A stretch of DNA of 64,000 nucleotides. Source: Thiothrix nivea DSM 5205. GTDB taxonomy: Bacteria; Pseudomonadota; Gammaproteobacteria; Thiotrichales; Thiotrichaceae. The stretch is from assembly GCF_000260135.1 (NCBI RefSeq), contig NZ_JH651384.1, positions 809,693 through 873,692 of the forward strand. Direction: 5' to 3'. Of this stretch, positions 55,461 through 63,876 are shown piece by piece. The first letter of the stretch is position 1; each line of letters starts with the position of its first letter. A program made the translations under genes and the position numbers. The notes beneath the pieces are model-generated. The model saw nothing but the letters and a program-made list of their open reading frames with translations. It searched no databases and was not told the DNA's origin.

Positions 55461-55585
55461 TTAGGCGGGATAGTCTCAGGAGTAGGAATTACTTGCTCGG
55501 TCATACTACGAGCACATTCACATATGGTGTTAAACAAGCGGTTACAGGATTACGAACTTTTCATGATGCTTTTGTGATAAGAGTC

Positions 55586-55614
55586 TTGTCATCAGACTGT
55601 AAAAATTTCGTAAA
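55586..55614 (+). promoter_or_regulatory. Pho box upstream of the phytase-like gene
   Basis: TTGTCAT, CTGTAAA and TCGTAAA start at 55586, 55597 and 55608, an exact 11-bp period, ending 62 bases before the start codon. The units are close to the PhoB half-site consensus CTGTCAT/CTGTAAA. Confidence 0.6.
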
Positions 55615-55676
55615 CAGGATTTAACCTGTGACCTTAAAAATCAGCAGGTTTATCAATATTCCCTCTGGAGGCACTC

Positions 55677-58046
55677 ATGCGCATCCCCGCTCATCTCACT
55701 TTCTGCTCACTGGCTCTGGCTGTTTCTGTCGGCCTGAGCGCCTGTAATAACAACGACAGCAACACTGACACTTCCAGCAACACTTCCAACACAACTAGCT
55801 GGAATTTCAACCGTGTCGCCTCCTTCCCGGTCTGTTCCCAACTGGACGCCAACTGTAATGTGGATGATGAAACCTCGGCGGAAATCGTAGCCGCCAGCAC
55901 CGATGGCATGATGCTGGTCTACACCGACAGCCCCAGCAAATCGGTTGGCTTTGTAGATATTGCCGACCCGGCCAACCCGAAGGCAGCAGGCAAACTGAAA
56001 ATGGGTGGCGAACCCACTTCCGTCGCTGTCACTGGCAACTATGCACTGGTCGGTGTCAACACTTCCGCCGACTACATCAACGCCAGCGGCAAGCTGGATG
56101 TGGTCAGCATGAGCAGCAAAACCGTGATCGCCTCCATCGAAATGGGCGGGCAGCCAGATTCGGTCGCAATCAGCCCGGATGGCGCATACGCAGCCATCGC
56201 CATTGAAAATGAGCGTGACGAAGACGTGAACGATGGCGACATTCCACAAGCACCAGCAGGCTACCTGATGATCGTTGACCTCAAGGGTGAACCATCCACC
56301 TGGAAAGCCCGCAAGGTTGACATGAGCGGCTTGGCGGATGTAGCCCCCGGCGACCCTGAACCGGAATACGTGGACATCAACAGCAACAACGTCGCCGCTG
56401 TCACCTTGCAGGAAAACAACTACATCGTGCTGGTGAACCTGGCTGACGGCAAGATTATCAACCACTTCAGCGCGGGCAGCGTTGACCTCGACAAGATTGA
56501 CGTGAAGGAAGAATCCCCGGCGTTGATCACGACGGATGGCTCACTGAGCGCCGTGCCGCGCGAACCGGATGGCGTCACCTGGCTTTCCACCGATTTGCTG
56601 GCCACTGCGGATGAAGGCGACTGGAAAGGTGGCAGCCGTGGTTTCACCGTGTTTAACACCAAGAGCGAAGTCGTGTTCACTTCCGGCAACAGCATGGATC
56701 ATCAGGTTATCCGCATGGGTCACTACCCGGATGACCGCTCCGGCAACAAGGGTAATGAAGCGGAAAATGCCGAATTCGCCTCCTTCGAGGGCAACAAGTT
56801 CCTGTTCATCGCTTCCGAACGCTCCAACACCGTGTTTGTCTACGACGCCAGCAATAGCAGCCAGCCGGTGCTGAAACAGGTGTTGCCTGCCGGTTCCGGG
56901 CCGGAAGGCGTACTGGCAATCCCGTCCCGCAACCTGCTGGTCGCCGCCAGCGAAGTGGATGCGCGTGATGACGTTATCCGTTCGGTGGTCAATGTCTATC
57001 GCTACGAAGACAAGGCGGCATCATACCCAACCGTCATTTCCACCGATGATGCCAACGGCAACCCAGTGGCATGGGGAGCTCTCTCCGGCCTGGCGGCGGA
57101 TCCTAACGACGCCAACACAGTTTACTCCATCGAAGACAGCTTCTACCAGCAAAACCGCATTTTCAAACTGGATGTATCCGACCAGCCCGCCAAACTGAGC
57201 GTTGCCGCCAAAATCACCGACATGAACGGCGTGTTTGCAAGCCTGCCGGTCGCCACGGTTGACGCCACCGCCAAAGCTGACAGCGACAGCGACAGCGACA
57301 GCGACAGCCGCAAAGATGTGTTTGATTCCGTTGACCTGCAAGCCATGATCAATGCCGACAAGAGCGTAAATATTGACCCCGAAGGCGTTGCCGTGGCCAG
57401 TGATGGCGGTTTCTGGGTCGCCTCTGAAGGCGCAGGCACGGTTGGCGACGCCACCCGCCCGGTCAACAGCGCCAACCTGGTGTTCAAAACCGACGCCAAT
57501 GGTGTTATCCAGCAGGTCATCCAGTTGCCAGCCGAAGTCAACGCCGTGCAACTGCGCTTCGGCTTTGAAGGCGTGGCCGAATACAACGGGCGCATCTACG
57601 TCGCCTTCCAGCGCGCTTGGAACAAGGAAGCCAACCCACGTATCGGCATTTACGATCTCGCCAACAAAACCTGGAGCTTCGTGTATTACCCACTGGAAGC
57701 CGTCGCTTCCCAAAATGGCGGCTGGGTTGGCCTGTCTGACCTGACTTCGCTGGACAACGGCCAGTTCCTGGTGGTGGAACGCGATAACCAGGGCGGGCCG
57801 GACGCCGCCATCAAGCGCCTCTACCGCATCGACCTGAATGGCGTTGCAGCCGGTGCAACCGTCGCCAAGACACTGGTGCGTGACCTCCTGCCAGACCTGA
57901 AAGCCACTAACAGCCCAGTGATGGAAAAGATTGAAGGTTCCGCAGTACTTGCCAACGGCGATGTGCTGATCGTCAACGACAACGATGGCGTCAAAGACAA
58001 CAACGGCGAAACCCGCCTGATCAACCTGGGCAATATTCTCAAGTAA
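55677..58046 (+). CDS. Phytase-type esterase-like secreted lipoprotein
   Basis: The 789-residue product has a lipoprotein signal (LALAVSVGLSACNNNDS) and a low-complexity linker. The first half is a beta-propeller-like choice-of-anchor region (SVAVTGNYALVGVNT; SVAISPDGAYAAIA). The second half resembles esterase-like phytase domains: WGALSGLAADPNDANTVYSI, DPEGVAVASDGGFWVASEG, FGFEGVAEYNGRIYVAFQRA. A run of five GACAGC units encodes SDSDSDSDS at about residue 535. Substrate is likely an organic phosphate, judged from neighbours and the Pho box. Confidence 0.75.
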   Translation: MRIPAHLTFCSLALAVSVGLSACNNNDSNTDTSSNTSNTTSWNFNRVASFPVCSQLDANCNVDDETSAEIVAASTDGMMLVYTDSPSKSVGFVDIADPANPKAAGKLKMGGEPTSVAVTGNYALVGVNTSADYINASGKLDVVSMSSKTVIASIEMGGQPDSVAISPDGAYAAIAIENERDEDVNDGDIPQAPAGYLMIVDLKGEPSTWKARKVDMSGLADVAPGDPEPEYVDINSNNVAAVTLQENNYIVLVNLADGKIINHFSAGSVDLDKIDVKEESPALITTDGSLSAVPREPDGVTWLSTDLLATADEGDWKGGSRGFTVFNTKSEVVFTSGNSMDHQVIRMGHYPDDRSGNKGNEAENAEFASFEGNKFLFIASERSNTVFVYDASNSSQPVLKQVLPAGSGPEGVLAIPSRNLLVAASEVDARDDVIRSVVNVYRYEDKAASYPTVISTDDANGNPVAWGALSGLAADPNDANTVYSIEDSFYQQNRIFKLDVSDQPAKLSVAAKITDMNGVFASLPVATVDATAKADSDSDSDSDSRKDVFDSVDLQAMINADKSVNIDPEGVAVASDGGFWVASEGAGTVGDATRPVNSANLVFKTDANGVIQQVIQLPAEVNAVQLRFGFEGVAEYNGRIYVAFQRAWNKEANPRIGIYDLANKTWSFVYYPLEAVASQNGGWVGLSDLTSLDNGQFLVVERDNQGGPDAAIKRLYRIDLNGVAAGATVAKTLVRDLLPDLKATNSPVMEKIEGSAVLANGDVLIVNDNDGVKDNNGETRLINLGNILK

Positions 58047-58050
58047 GCGG

Positions 58051-58169
58051 GAAAATCTTCCCCCAACCCCTCCTTTTTCAAAGGAGGGGAGCAAGAAAGC
58101 ATATCTGCTTGATCTTACAAAGCACTATCTGTTTCCCCCTTTGAAAAAGGGGGATTGAAGGGGATTTTC
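58051..58169. repeat. Two-arm C/G-rich MITE-like hairpin repeat
   Basis: The element runs from GAAAATC (58051) to its inverse GATTTTC (58163-58169). Left arm CCCCTCCTTTTTCAAAGGAGGGG and right arm CCCCCTTTGAAAAAGGGGG are each hairpins. It begins 4 bases after the phytase-like stop. Its right arm is also present at 62875-62912, next to ppk2. Confidence 0.8.
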
Positions 58170-58170
58170 T

Positions 58171-58292
58171 TCAGTAGATTTTAGGCACGTACAACTCATC
58201 CGGCAGGATGCGCCGCTCATAATTGGGGTTGAGCACCCGTTCAGGCAGCGCAATTTTCTCGGTAGAAATATTTTCATACGGAATTTGAGACA
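58171..58292 (-). pseudogene. 3' tip of a second ppk2
   Basis: Codons here read PYENISTEKIALPERVLNPN then YERRILPDELYVPKIY and TGA. This parallels the last 36 residues of the intact PPK2 at 62912, with about 15 base changes in 157. It is therefore from a diverged paralogue, not a recent copy. It joins the phoD fragment abruptly at 58293-58296. Confidence 0.85.
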
Positions 58293-58295
58293 CAG

Positions 58296-58688
58296 ACCGT
58301 GTATGGCATCGCTCGGCTGCTGGACAAAAACCTGCTGGTGCTGAGCGGCGATACCCACAACGCCTGGGCAAATGATTTGCAGGACCAGGACGGCAACCAG
58401 GTTGGCGTGGAATTCGCCACCGGCAGTGTCTCCTCCCCCGGCCTGGAAGAATACCTGCCCGGCACGAGCCCGGCGGAACTGGCTGCGGGTGTACGCCAAC
58501 TGATCCCCACCCTGGCCTACGCCGACACCTCCAAACGCGGCTACCTGGTGTTGCGGGTAACGCCAGCCGAAGCGCAGGCAGACTGGCATCTCGTTTCCAC
58601 CGTCAAGGAAACGGTTTACACCACAGTGCTGGATAAAAGCTTGACAACACTGCCGGGCGCAGGCAACCGCAAGATTGTCCGGGCGTAA
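58296..58688 (+). pseudogene. Duplicated 3' end of phoD
   Basis: This is identical to the phoD 3' end over 383 bp, then differs in the last codons (IVRA instead of IVRT). It keeps the SGDTHNAWAN metal-site segment but lacks the rest of the domain. A GTG at 58299 would permit a 129-residue fragment, but no promoter or ribosome site is evident, so a nonfunctional remnant is most likely. Confidence 0.85.
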
Positions 58689-58695
58689 CACCCCC

Positions 58696-58733
58696 AAAAA
58701 CGGAAGCCCTGCGAGCGGGGGCAGGGTTTTCCG
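58696..58733 (-). terminator. Terminator of cpdB
   Basis: The same hairpin as at 55421 (CGGAAGCCCTGC with GCAGGGTTTTCCG) has its T-run on the minus strand, 28 bases after the cpdB stop. Confidence 0.75.
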
Positions 58734-58760
58734 GTTTGGAGGGGCTATCGGGAGAGAAAC

Positions 58761-60737
58761 TTACTTGCTCAGGTCAATATTGTAGGTACAGTCGCCGTTT
58801 TCATCCTTGGCGGCGCTGGTCTGGGTCAAATTGGCAATATCATCCGCTGCCGCAACCGCCAGCTTGTCACAGGCCGTTTGCACGGTAACCGCGCCAGCAG
58901 TCGTCACCGGGGTGAAACGCCAGTTCTTGTCCGCGCCGATATTGGCCTTGGTCAGGGTTTTGAGGGTCTTGATGTATGCCACGATGATGTCGCGGTTGCT
59001 GTCCGGTGACTCGAAAATGGTCTGGCTGCCATTCAGACCCGCGAACGAACCACCGCCGGAAGCGCGGTAGTTGTTGGTGGCGACGATGAATTCGTCAGCA
59101 TCCGCCACCGGCACCCCCTGGTAACTCAGGTTTTTGATACGCTCGCCCGCCGCTGCCGTGACATCAATTTCGTAAGCCACGCCGTCAATCACGTCAAAGT
59201 TGTAGGATGGGAAAGTGGTGTCAACCAGCGCCTGATCTTCGGCTTTGGCCGGGTCAATCTGGTTGAAATACTGGGCGGATTTTTCCAGCCATGCCTTGAC
59301 GGTTTTGCCGTCGACTTTCACTGCCTGCACCGTGTTGGGATACAGGTAGAGGTCGGCCACGTTCTTGATCGCCACCCCACCCACCGGAATGTCGGTGTAG
59401 CCGGAACCCCGGAAATTCATCTTGAACGGCGCGGCAGCGGACAGTACCGGCAGGCTGGCGTATTGCGGCAGGTTATCCTGCACATAACGGCTGACATAAT
59501 CAGTTTGGGCGCGGTTGATCAGCTCAATGGCCGTAGTGTCGCCGGACTGGGAGAAGAAACTGGCGATCGGCGTTTCGGTATCGCCAATCGGCGTGCTGAC
59601 ATAGGTGATGGTAGCCTCGTGCTCAGCCTGCACCAGCGTCTTCACTTGCGGGTCAGGCTCCACGTAACCGGTGGTCGTACCTGAGGCATCCTTGATGACA
59701 ATTGGGCGGATTTCACTTTTGGAACTGGCAACCGACCATTTGCCATCCTTGTTTTCCAGATCCAGTGTAACCACGCCGAGATGGTTGCCCCAGAAACCGG
59801 GCATCACCGCCGGTACACCATTGACTTTACCGGTTTTGTTGTCGGCATTGGGGATGTCGGCGTAGGCTTTGCCATCAGGAAAATAGCCGTGGGAATGCCC
59901 CATGATCATGGCGTCGATACCCGCGACTTCCGCCACGTAGTTGCCCGCGTTTTCCAGACCCGGCGTATAGGCTTGCTTGGTCATGCCGCCATGATTGAGG
60001 GCGATGATGATGTCCGCCCCCTTGGCTTTCAGCTCGGCCACAGCCTGGACTGAGGCTTCCTTGACATCGGAGGTGACCACTTTGCCGTCCAGATGGCGCT
60101 TGTCCCATAGCACAATCTGCGGCGGCAGCACACCGAAGACGCCGATTTTAATGGGTTGGCCGTCAATGGTTTTTTCAATGATGGTAGTGGCGGAATAACG
60201 CGGTTTCTTGTCACTTGCATTCAGCACATTGGCGCTGACCAGCGGGAAATCGGGCCCGGCACAGCCGGTTTTGCCGGTGACCTGATCCAGCCACGGCAGG
60301 CCGTAGTTGAATTCGTGGTTGCCATAGGCCATGGCGTCGTAATGCAGGTAATTCATCACCTTGAACTGGGCGTCGGTTTCCGCGCAGGTGAGCGGCTTGA
60401 CCACCGCCTGATAATCCGACATCGCTGTACCTTGCAAGGTGTCGCCATTGTCCAGCAGGATATTGTTGGGGTATTGCGCACGCGCCTGCTCGATCAGGGT
60501 AGCGGTACGTTCCAGACCGATGGTCTTGTCTTCCGTCGTCTTGAAGTAGTCGTAGGACAGGATATTGGTGTGTACATCGGTGGTGGCGAGGATAGCCAGT
60601 GTGCTTTTGGCGGCGGTTGGAGTGCTGCTGGCGGCAGCCCCGCTATCGCTGTCATTGCAGCCGGAAACCAGCAGGGAACTGGCCAGCGCCAGCATTATGC
60701 CCAGGGACAAAGGCTTGGGGACAGGTATCAGCTTCAT
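58761..60737 (-). CDS. cpdB: CpdB-type 2',3'-cyclic phosphodiesterase/3'-nucleotidase
   Basis: The enzyme releases phosphate from nucleotides in the periplasm. The 658-residue product has a lipoprotein-like leader (LALASSLLVSGC) and the metallophosphatase motifs LATTDVHTNIL, LLDNGDTLQGT, YGNHEFNYGL, NHGGM and GHSHGYF. A C-terminal 5'-nucleotidase domain has substrate-stacking residues (FRGSGYTDIPVGG; NNYRASGGGSFAG). Length and the DYFKTTEDKTIGLERTATLI segment are most like CpdB. A collapsed second copy lies at 62506. Confidence 0.9.
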   Translation of the reverse strand: MKLIPVPKPLSLGIMLALASSLLVSGCNDSDSGAAASSTPTAAKSTLAILATTDVHTNILSYDYFKTTEDKTIGLERTATLIEQARAQYPNNILLDNGDTLQGTAMSDYQAVVKPLTCAETDAQFKVMNYLHYDAMAYGNHEFNYGLPWLDQVTGKTGCAGPDFPLVSANVLNASDKKPRYSATTIIEKTIDGQPIKIGVFGVLPPQIVLWDKRHLDGKVVTSDVKEASVQAVAELKAKGADIIIALNHGGMTKQAYTPGLENAGNYVAEVAGIDAMIMGHSHGYFPDGKAYADIPNADNKTGKVNGVPAVMPGFWGNHLGVVTLDLENKDGKWSVASSKSEIRPIVIKDASGTTTGYVEPDPQVKTLVQAEHEATITYVSTPIGDTETPIASFFSQSGDTTAIELINRAQTDYVSRYVQDNLPQYASLPVLSAAAPFKMNFRGSGYTDIPVGGVAIKNVADLYLYPNTVQAVKVDGKTVKAWLEKSAQYFNQIDPAKAEDQALVDTTFPSYNFDVIDGVAYEIDVTAAAGERIKNLSYQGVPVADADEFIVATNNYRASGGGSFAGLNGSQTIFESPDSNRDIIVAYIKTLKTLTKANIGADKNWRFTPVTTAGAVTVQTACDKLAVAAADDIANLTQTSAAKDENGDCTYNIDLSK

Positions 60738-60791
60738 CGGGCGCTCCGTGGGGTGGACACAAATCACTGACGTGCATGGTGCGGGTGAAAG

Positions 60792-60820
60792 GTGACAGGA
60801 AGACGACGGTTTGATGAAGT
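60792..60820 (-). promoter_or_regulatory. Pho-box-like repeats upstream of cpdB
   Basis: On the minus strand ACTTCAT-CAAA-CCGTCGT-CTTC-CTGTCAC gives three 7-mers with 11-bp period, ending 54 bases before the cpdB start. The last unit is a near-consensus PhoB half-site; the middle one is poor. Confidence 0.42.
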
Positions 60821-60843
60821 TTCAGTTGTACGGATGCCAGGCT

Positions 60844-62448
60844 TTACATCCCCCACACCCCGATATGGCGGCCTTGCCAACTTTCTTGCGCCTGCCAGAT
60901 TTTGGCATCGGGGTCGGTGCCGGGGTTGCGGTCGAAAATGACCAGGTACATTTCGGCAGCCCCGCACTGGGCGGCATAACCTGCGGTCTGTTCCAGACCT
61001 TCCGCCAGCGTGGCGGGCAAGCCTTTGTGCAGCAACTTGAGTTCCAGCACGATGCGCTGCACGTCGCCGTAGAAACCTTGCGCCTCATCCACCGGCCATT
61101 CGACCAACAGGTCGGTGCGCTTGCGCCCTAATGCGTATTCGCGGTGGATGCGCCCGCCGCCGTTGATGATGCGTTGCAGGAAGGCTTGCAGCAGCAGTTG
61201 TGGCCCTGCTTCCTTGTACTGGAAACGTTCGATCCAGCTTTCGGCATTTTCGCGGAAAAACTGCTGGAAAGCGCTGAGCAGCTTGGGCATGTCGAGCCGC
61301 CGTTGTGGGGTCAGATACCACGCCTGTTCGTGGGCAATGGTGATTTGCCGCGTCCATGTCAGTTCACGCGGGATCACTTCCTGATAAATACGGTTGGCAA
61401 TACGCAATTGTGGGCGGCTGATGACCAGCCCCAAGTCGGTGACGTATTCCACATCATCCAGCAACAGGGTTTCGGCACTGGCTTCGCCTGCCAGCAAAGT
61501 GCTGATGACGCCGTGGACACGCGGTTCCTTGAGCTTGTCGGCGAGTTGCGCCAGATGGGTGGCGCGGGAATAGATCAGGCGTTCGCGGGCGGCGAGGTAG
61601 CGTTCCAACGTGATCGGTACGCTGCGGTCACGCGCTGCCTTGTCTTTCCATGTCAGCTCGTGCCCCATGGCATTGACCAGCCACGGCTGCCCGCAAGTAT
61701 CTTCCCACAGTTCGGGGAATATCTCCGGTGCGAAAACCTGCCCGGTTTCAGCGGTGTGCTGGGCATACAGGGCTTCCACTTCAGCACGGCTGAAACTGCC
61801 CATCACCAGTGACTCGGCTTTGACATTGAAAGCACTGCCGCCGGTGATGACCTCCTGATGCCCACTGGTCATGCGGTAGTCACGCACGTCACGCACCCCG
61901 CACAGGATCACGCTTTGCGGGAACGGGATACCGGGCCGCCCGATGTAGCCTTCGCGCAATTGGCGCAGCAACGAAATCAGGGTGTCGCCGACCAAGGCAT
62001 CCACTTCGTCGATCATCAGCACGATGGGTTTGGTGGAAGCTTGCGCCCAGCGGCTGAGCATTTCCCTGAATGCGCCGTATTCGGTATGAACATCCCAGAT
62101 CTCATCACGCCATTGCCGCAAGCGGGTATCGTGGAGGCGCAAGGCAGCCCCCTCAATCAAGCTGCCAATGATGGTTTTCATGCCTTGTTGCACCTTGTCA
62201 CGGGCGGCCTGGGCGGACTCGACATTAATATACAGCGCGGTGTATTCGCCGGACTGGTTCAACACATCCGCCATCGCCAACAGGGTGCTGGTTTTGCCGG
62301 TCTGGCGCGGGGCGTGCAGCACGAAAAACTTCTTGGCAGCAATCAGTTGGTGGATTTCTTCCCAATCGAGCCGTTGCATCGGGTCGATGTTGTAATGCTC
62401 GGCGGGAATGACGGGGCCGGTGGTGTTGAAATGGCGTTGCATGGGCAT
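60844..62448 (-). CDS. AAA ATPase fused to PD-(D/E)XK nuclease-like domain
   Basis: The 534-residue product has an AAA-like ATPase domain, with Walker A APRQTGKTSTL near residue 46 and Walker B IVLMIDEVDAL near 140. The C-terminal domain carries the nuclease pattern RTDLLVEWP followed by IVLELKLL. This fusion is a common multicopy family (AAA-ATPase-like plus DUF1703-type) in sulfur-oxidising and other bacteria; function unknown, possibly mobile or defence-linked. It lies between intact cpdB and its remnant, interrupting the phosphate genes. Confidence 0.8.
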   Translation of the reverse strand: MPMQRHFNTTGPVIPAEHYNIDPMQRLDWEEIHQLIAAKKFFVLHAPRQTGKTSTLLAMADVLNQSGEYTALYINVESAQAARDKVQQGMKTIIGSLIEGAALRLHDTRLRQWRDEIWDVHTEYGAFREMLSRWAQASTKPIVLMIDEVDALVGDTLISLLRQLREGYIGRPGIPFPQSVILCGVRDVRDYRMTSGHQEVITGGSAFNVKAESLVMGSFSRAEVEALYAQHTAETGQVFAPEIFPELWEDTCGQPWLVNAMGHELTWKDKAARDRSVPITLERYLAARERLIYSRATHLAQLADKLKEPRVHGVISTLLAGEASAETLLLDDVEYVTDLGLVISRPQLRIANRIYQEVIPRELTWTRQITIAHEQAWYLTPQRRLDMPKLLSAFQQFFRENAESWIERFQYKEAGPQLLLQAFLQRIINGGGRIHREYALGRKRTDLLVEWPVDEAQGFYGDVQRIVLELKLLHKGLPATLAEGLEQTAGYAAQCGAAEMYLVIFDRNPGTDPDAKIWQAQESWQGRHIGVWGM

Positions 62449-62505
62449 TTGCTTGGCTGTGGGCGATAGGGAAAGTATACACGCATCTGCCCGTCATGGC
62501 GGGGA

Positions 62506-62847
62506 TCGGTCTGGGCGCGGTTGATCAACTCCATGGCAGTAGTGTCGCCGGGCTGGGAGAAGAAACTGGCAATCGGGGTGCTGACATAGGTGATGGTGGC
62601 TTCGTGCTCGGCCTGCATCAGCGTCTTCACTTGAGGGCCAGGCTCCACGTAACCGGTGGTTGTGCCTGAATTGACCTTGCCGGTCTTGTTGTCGGCATTG
62701 GGGATGTCGGCGTAGGCTTTGCCATCATCCAGCAGGATGTTGTTGGGGTATTGCGTCCGTGCCTGCTCGATCAGGGTGGCGGTACGTTCCAAGCCGATGG
62801 TCTTGTCTTCCACCGTTTTGAAGTAGTCACAGGACAGGATATTGGTA
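62506..62847 (-). pseudogene. Collapsed second cpdB with in-frame internal deletions
   Basis: Segments of CpdB appear in order but with pieces missing: DKTIGLERTATLIEQART to LLDDGKAYADIP, then GKVN joined to SGTTTGYVEP, then STPI joined to ASFFSQ. The last deletion removes 18 bp between ATCGGCGT repeats of the parent. All junctions keep frame. It lacks the signal peptide and both metal-site ends, and runs out near the start of the AAA gene. Confidence 0.85.
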
Positions 62848-62874
62848 TTTGAGTTTACGGCGCTCTATCCGGCA

Positions 62875-62912
62875 TCCCCCTTTGAAAAAGGGGGATTGAA
62901 GGGGATTTTCTT
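62875..62912. repeat. Single right arm of the C/G-rich hairpin repeat
   Basis: CCCCCTTTGAAAAAGGGGG followed by ATTGAAGGGGATTTTCTT is the same as 58134-58171. It overlaps the first base of the ppk2 stop triplet and can act as its hairpin terminator. Confidence 0.75.
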
Positions 62913-63838
62913 CAGTAGATTTTCGGCACGTACAACTCATCCGGCAGGATGCGCCGCTCGTAATTGGGGTTGAACACCCGCTCAGGCAGATCGATTTTCT
63001 CGGTCGGAATATCCTGATACGGGATTTGCGAGAGGATGTGTTCAATGCAATTAAGGCGTTCGCGCTTCTTGTCGTTGCCTTCGACGATATACCAGGGCGC
63101 TTCCGGGATGTTGGTGCGCCCGAACATTTCTTCCTTGGCCTTGGTGTACTGTTCCCAGCGAACGCGGGATTGCAAATCCATCGGGCTGAGTTTCCACTGT
63201 TTCATCGGATCGTGGATACGCATCAGGAAGCGCAATTGCTGCTCTTCGTCGGTGATCGAGAACCAGTACTTCAGCACGATGATGCCGGAGCGCACCAGCA
63301 TCCGTTCGAATTCGGGTACGTCCTGAAAGAACTGTTCGACCTGATCTTCAGTCGCAAAACCCATCACCCGTTCGACACCGGCGCGGTTGTACCAAGAACG
63401 GTCAAACAGGACGATTTCGCCGCCCGAAGGCAGGTGCGGAACGTAACGCTGGAAATACCATTGGGTCAGTTCGCGGTCACTCGGCTTCTGCAGAGCCACC
63501 ACGCGGGCAACGCGCGGGTTCAGGCGCTGGGTAATGCGTTTGATCACGCCGCCCTTGCCAGCAGCGTCGCGCCCTTCGCAGATGATCAGCACCTTGGCCT
63601 GGGTTTGTTCCACCCAGTACTGCAACTTGATCAGCTCGGACTGGAGGCGCAACAGGTTGCTGTAGTAAATGCGGTTGTCCAGCAGTTCCGGATGCTGGCG
63701 CTTGTAGAGCTTGCGCAGTTCCAGGCTAAGCATGGGTTCATTGAATTCCATTTCGAACATGTCATCCAGAGTGTCATCCAGCTCGGCTTGTAGCCAATCT
63801 TGGCTGGGGTCTTGTTCCATGTTGTTTTCGTAATCCAT
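62912..63838 (-). CDS. ppk2: Polyphosphate kinase 2
   Basis: PPK2 transfers phosphate between polyphosphate and nucleotides. The 308-residue product has Walker A EGRDAAGKGGVIKRI (about residue 88), Walker B FDRSWYNRAGVERVMGF and the lid KPSDRELTQWYFQRYVPHLP. This is the class I single-domain layout. It has an acidic N-terminus of about 35 residues. Its place beside phosphatase genes suggests polyphosphate storage linked to scavenged phosphate. No Pho box was found upstream. Confidence 0.95.
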   Translation of the reverse strand: MDYENNMEQDPSQDWLQAELDDTLDDMFEMEFNEPMLSLELRKLYKRQHPELLDNRIYYSNLLRLQSELIKLQYWVEQTQAKVLIICEGRDAAGKGGVIKRITQRLNPRVARVVALQKPSDRELTQWYFQRYVPHLPSGGEIVLFDRSWYNRAGVERVMGFATEDQVEQFFQDVPEFERMLVRSGIIVLKYWFSITDEEQQLRFLMRIHDPMKQWKLSPMDLQSRVRWEQYTKAKEEMFGRTNIPEAPWYIVEGNDKKRERLNCIEHILSQIPYQDIPTEKIDLPERVFNPNYERRILPDELYVPKIY

Positions 63839-63876
63839 TGGCTTCCTCTCATTTTTCAGTTGCAGCCTATCTTATC

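Noticed and set aside
57021..58094. 357-codon open frame antisense to the phytase-like gene
   Set aside because: It is an antisense shadow; the sense frame carries a lipoprotein signal and conserved blocks, and the antisense frame starts in the hairpin repeat.
58125..58697. 190-codon minus-strand frame across the duplicated segment
   Set aside because: It joins antisense of the phoD fragment with out-of-frame ppk2 sequence; both parts are explained by the sense-strand origins.
62343..62813. Treating the cpdB remnant frame as a complete 156-residue gene
   Set aside because: The last 50 residues come from unrelated sequence overlapping the AAA gene start, and there is no signal peptide or full metal site.
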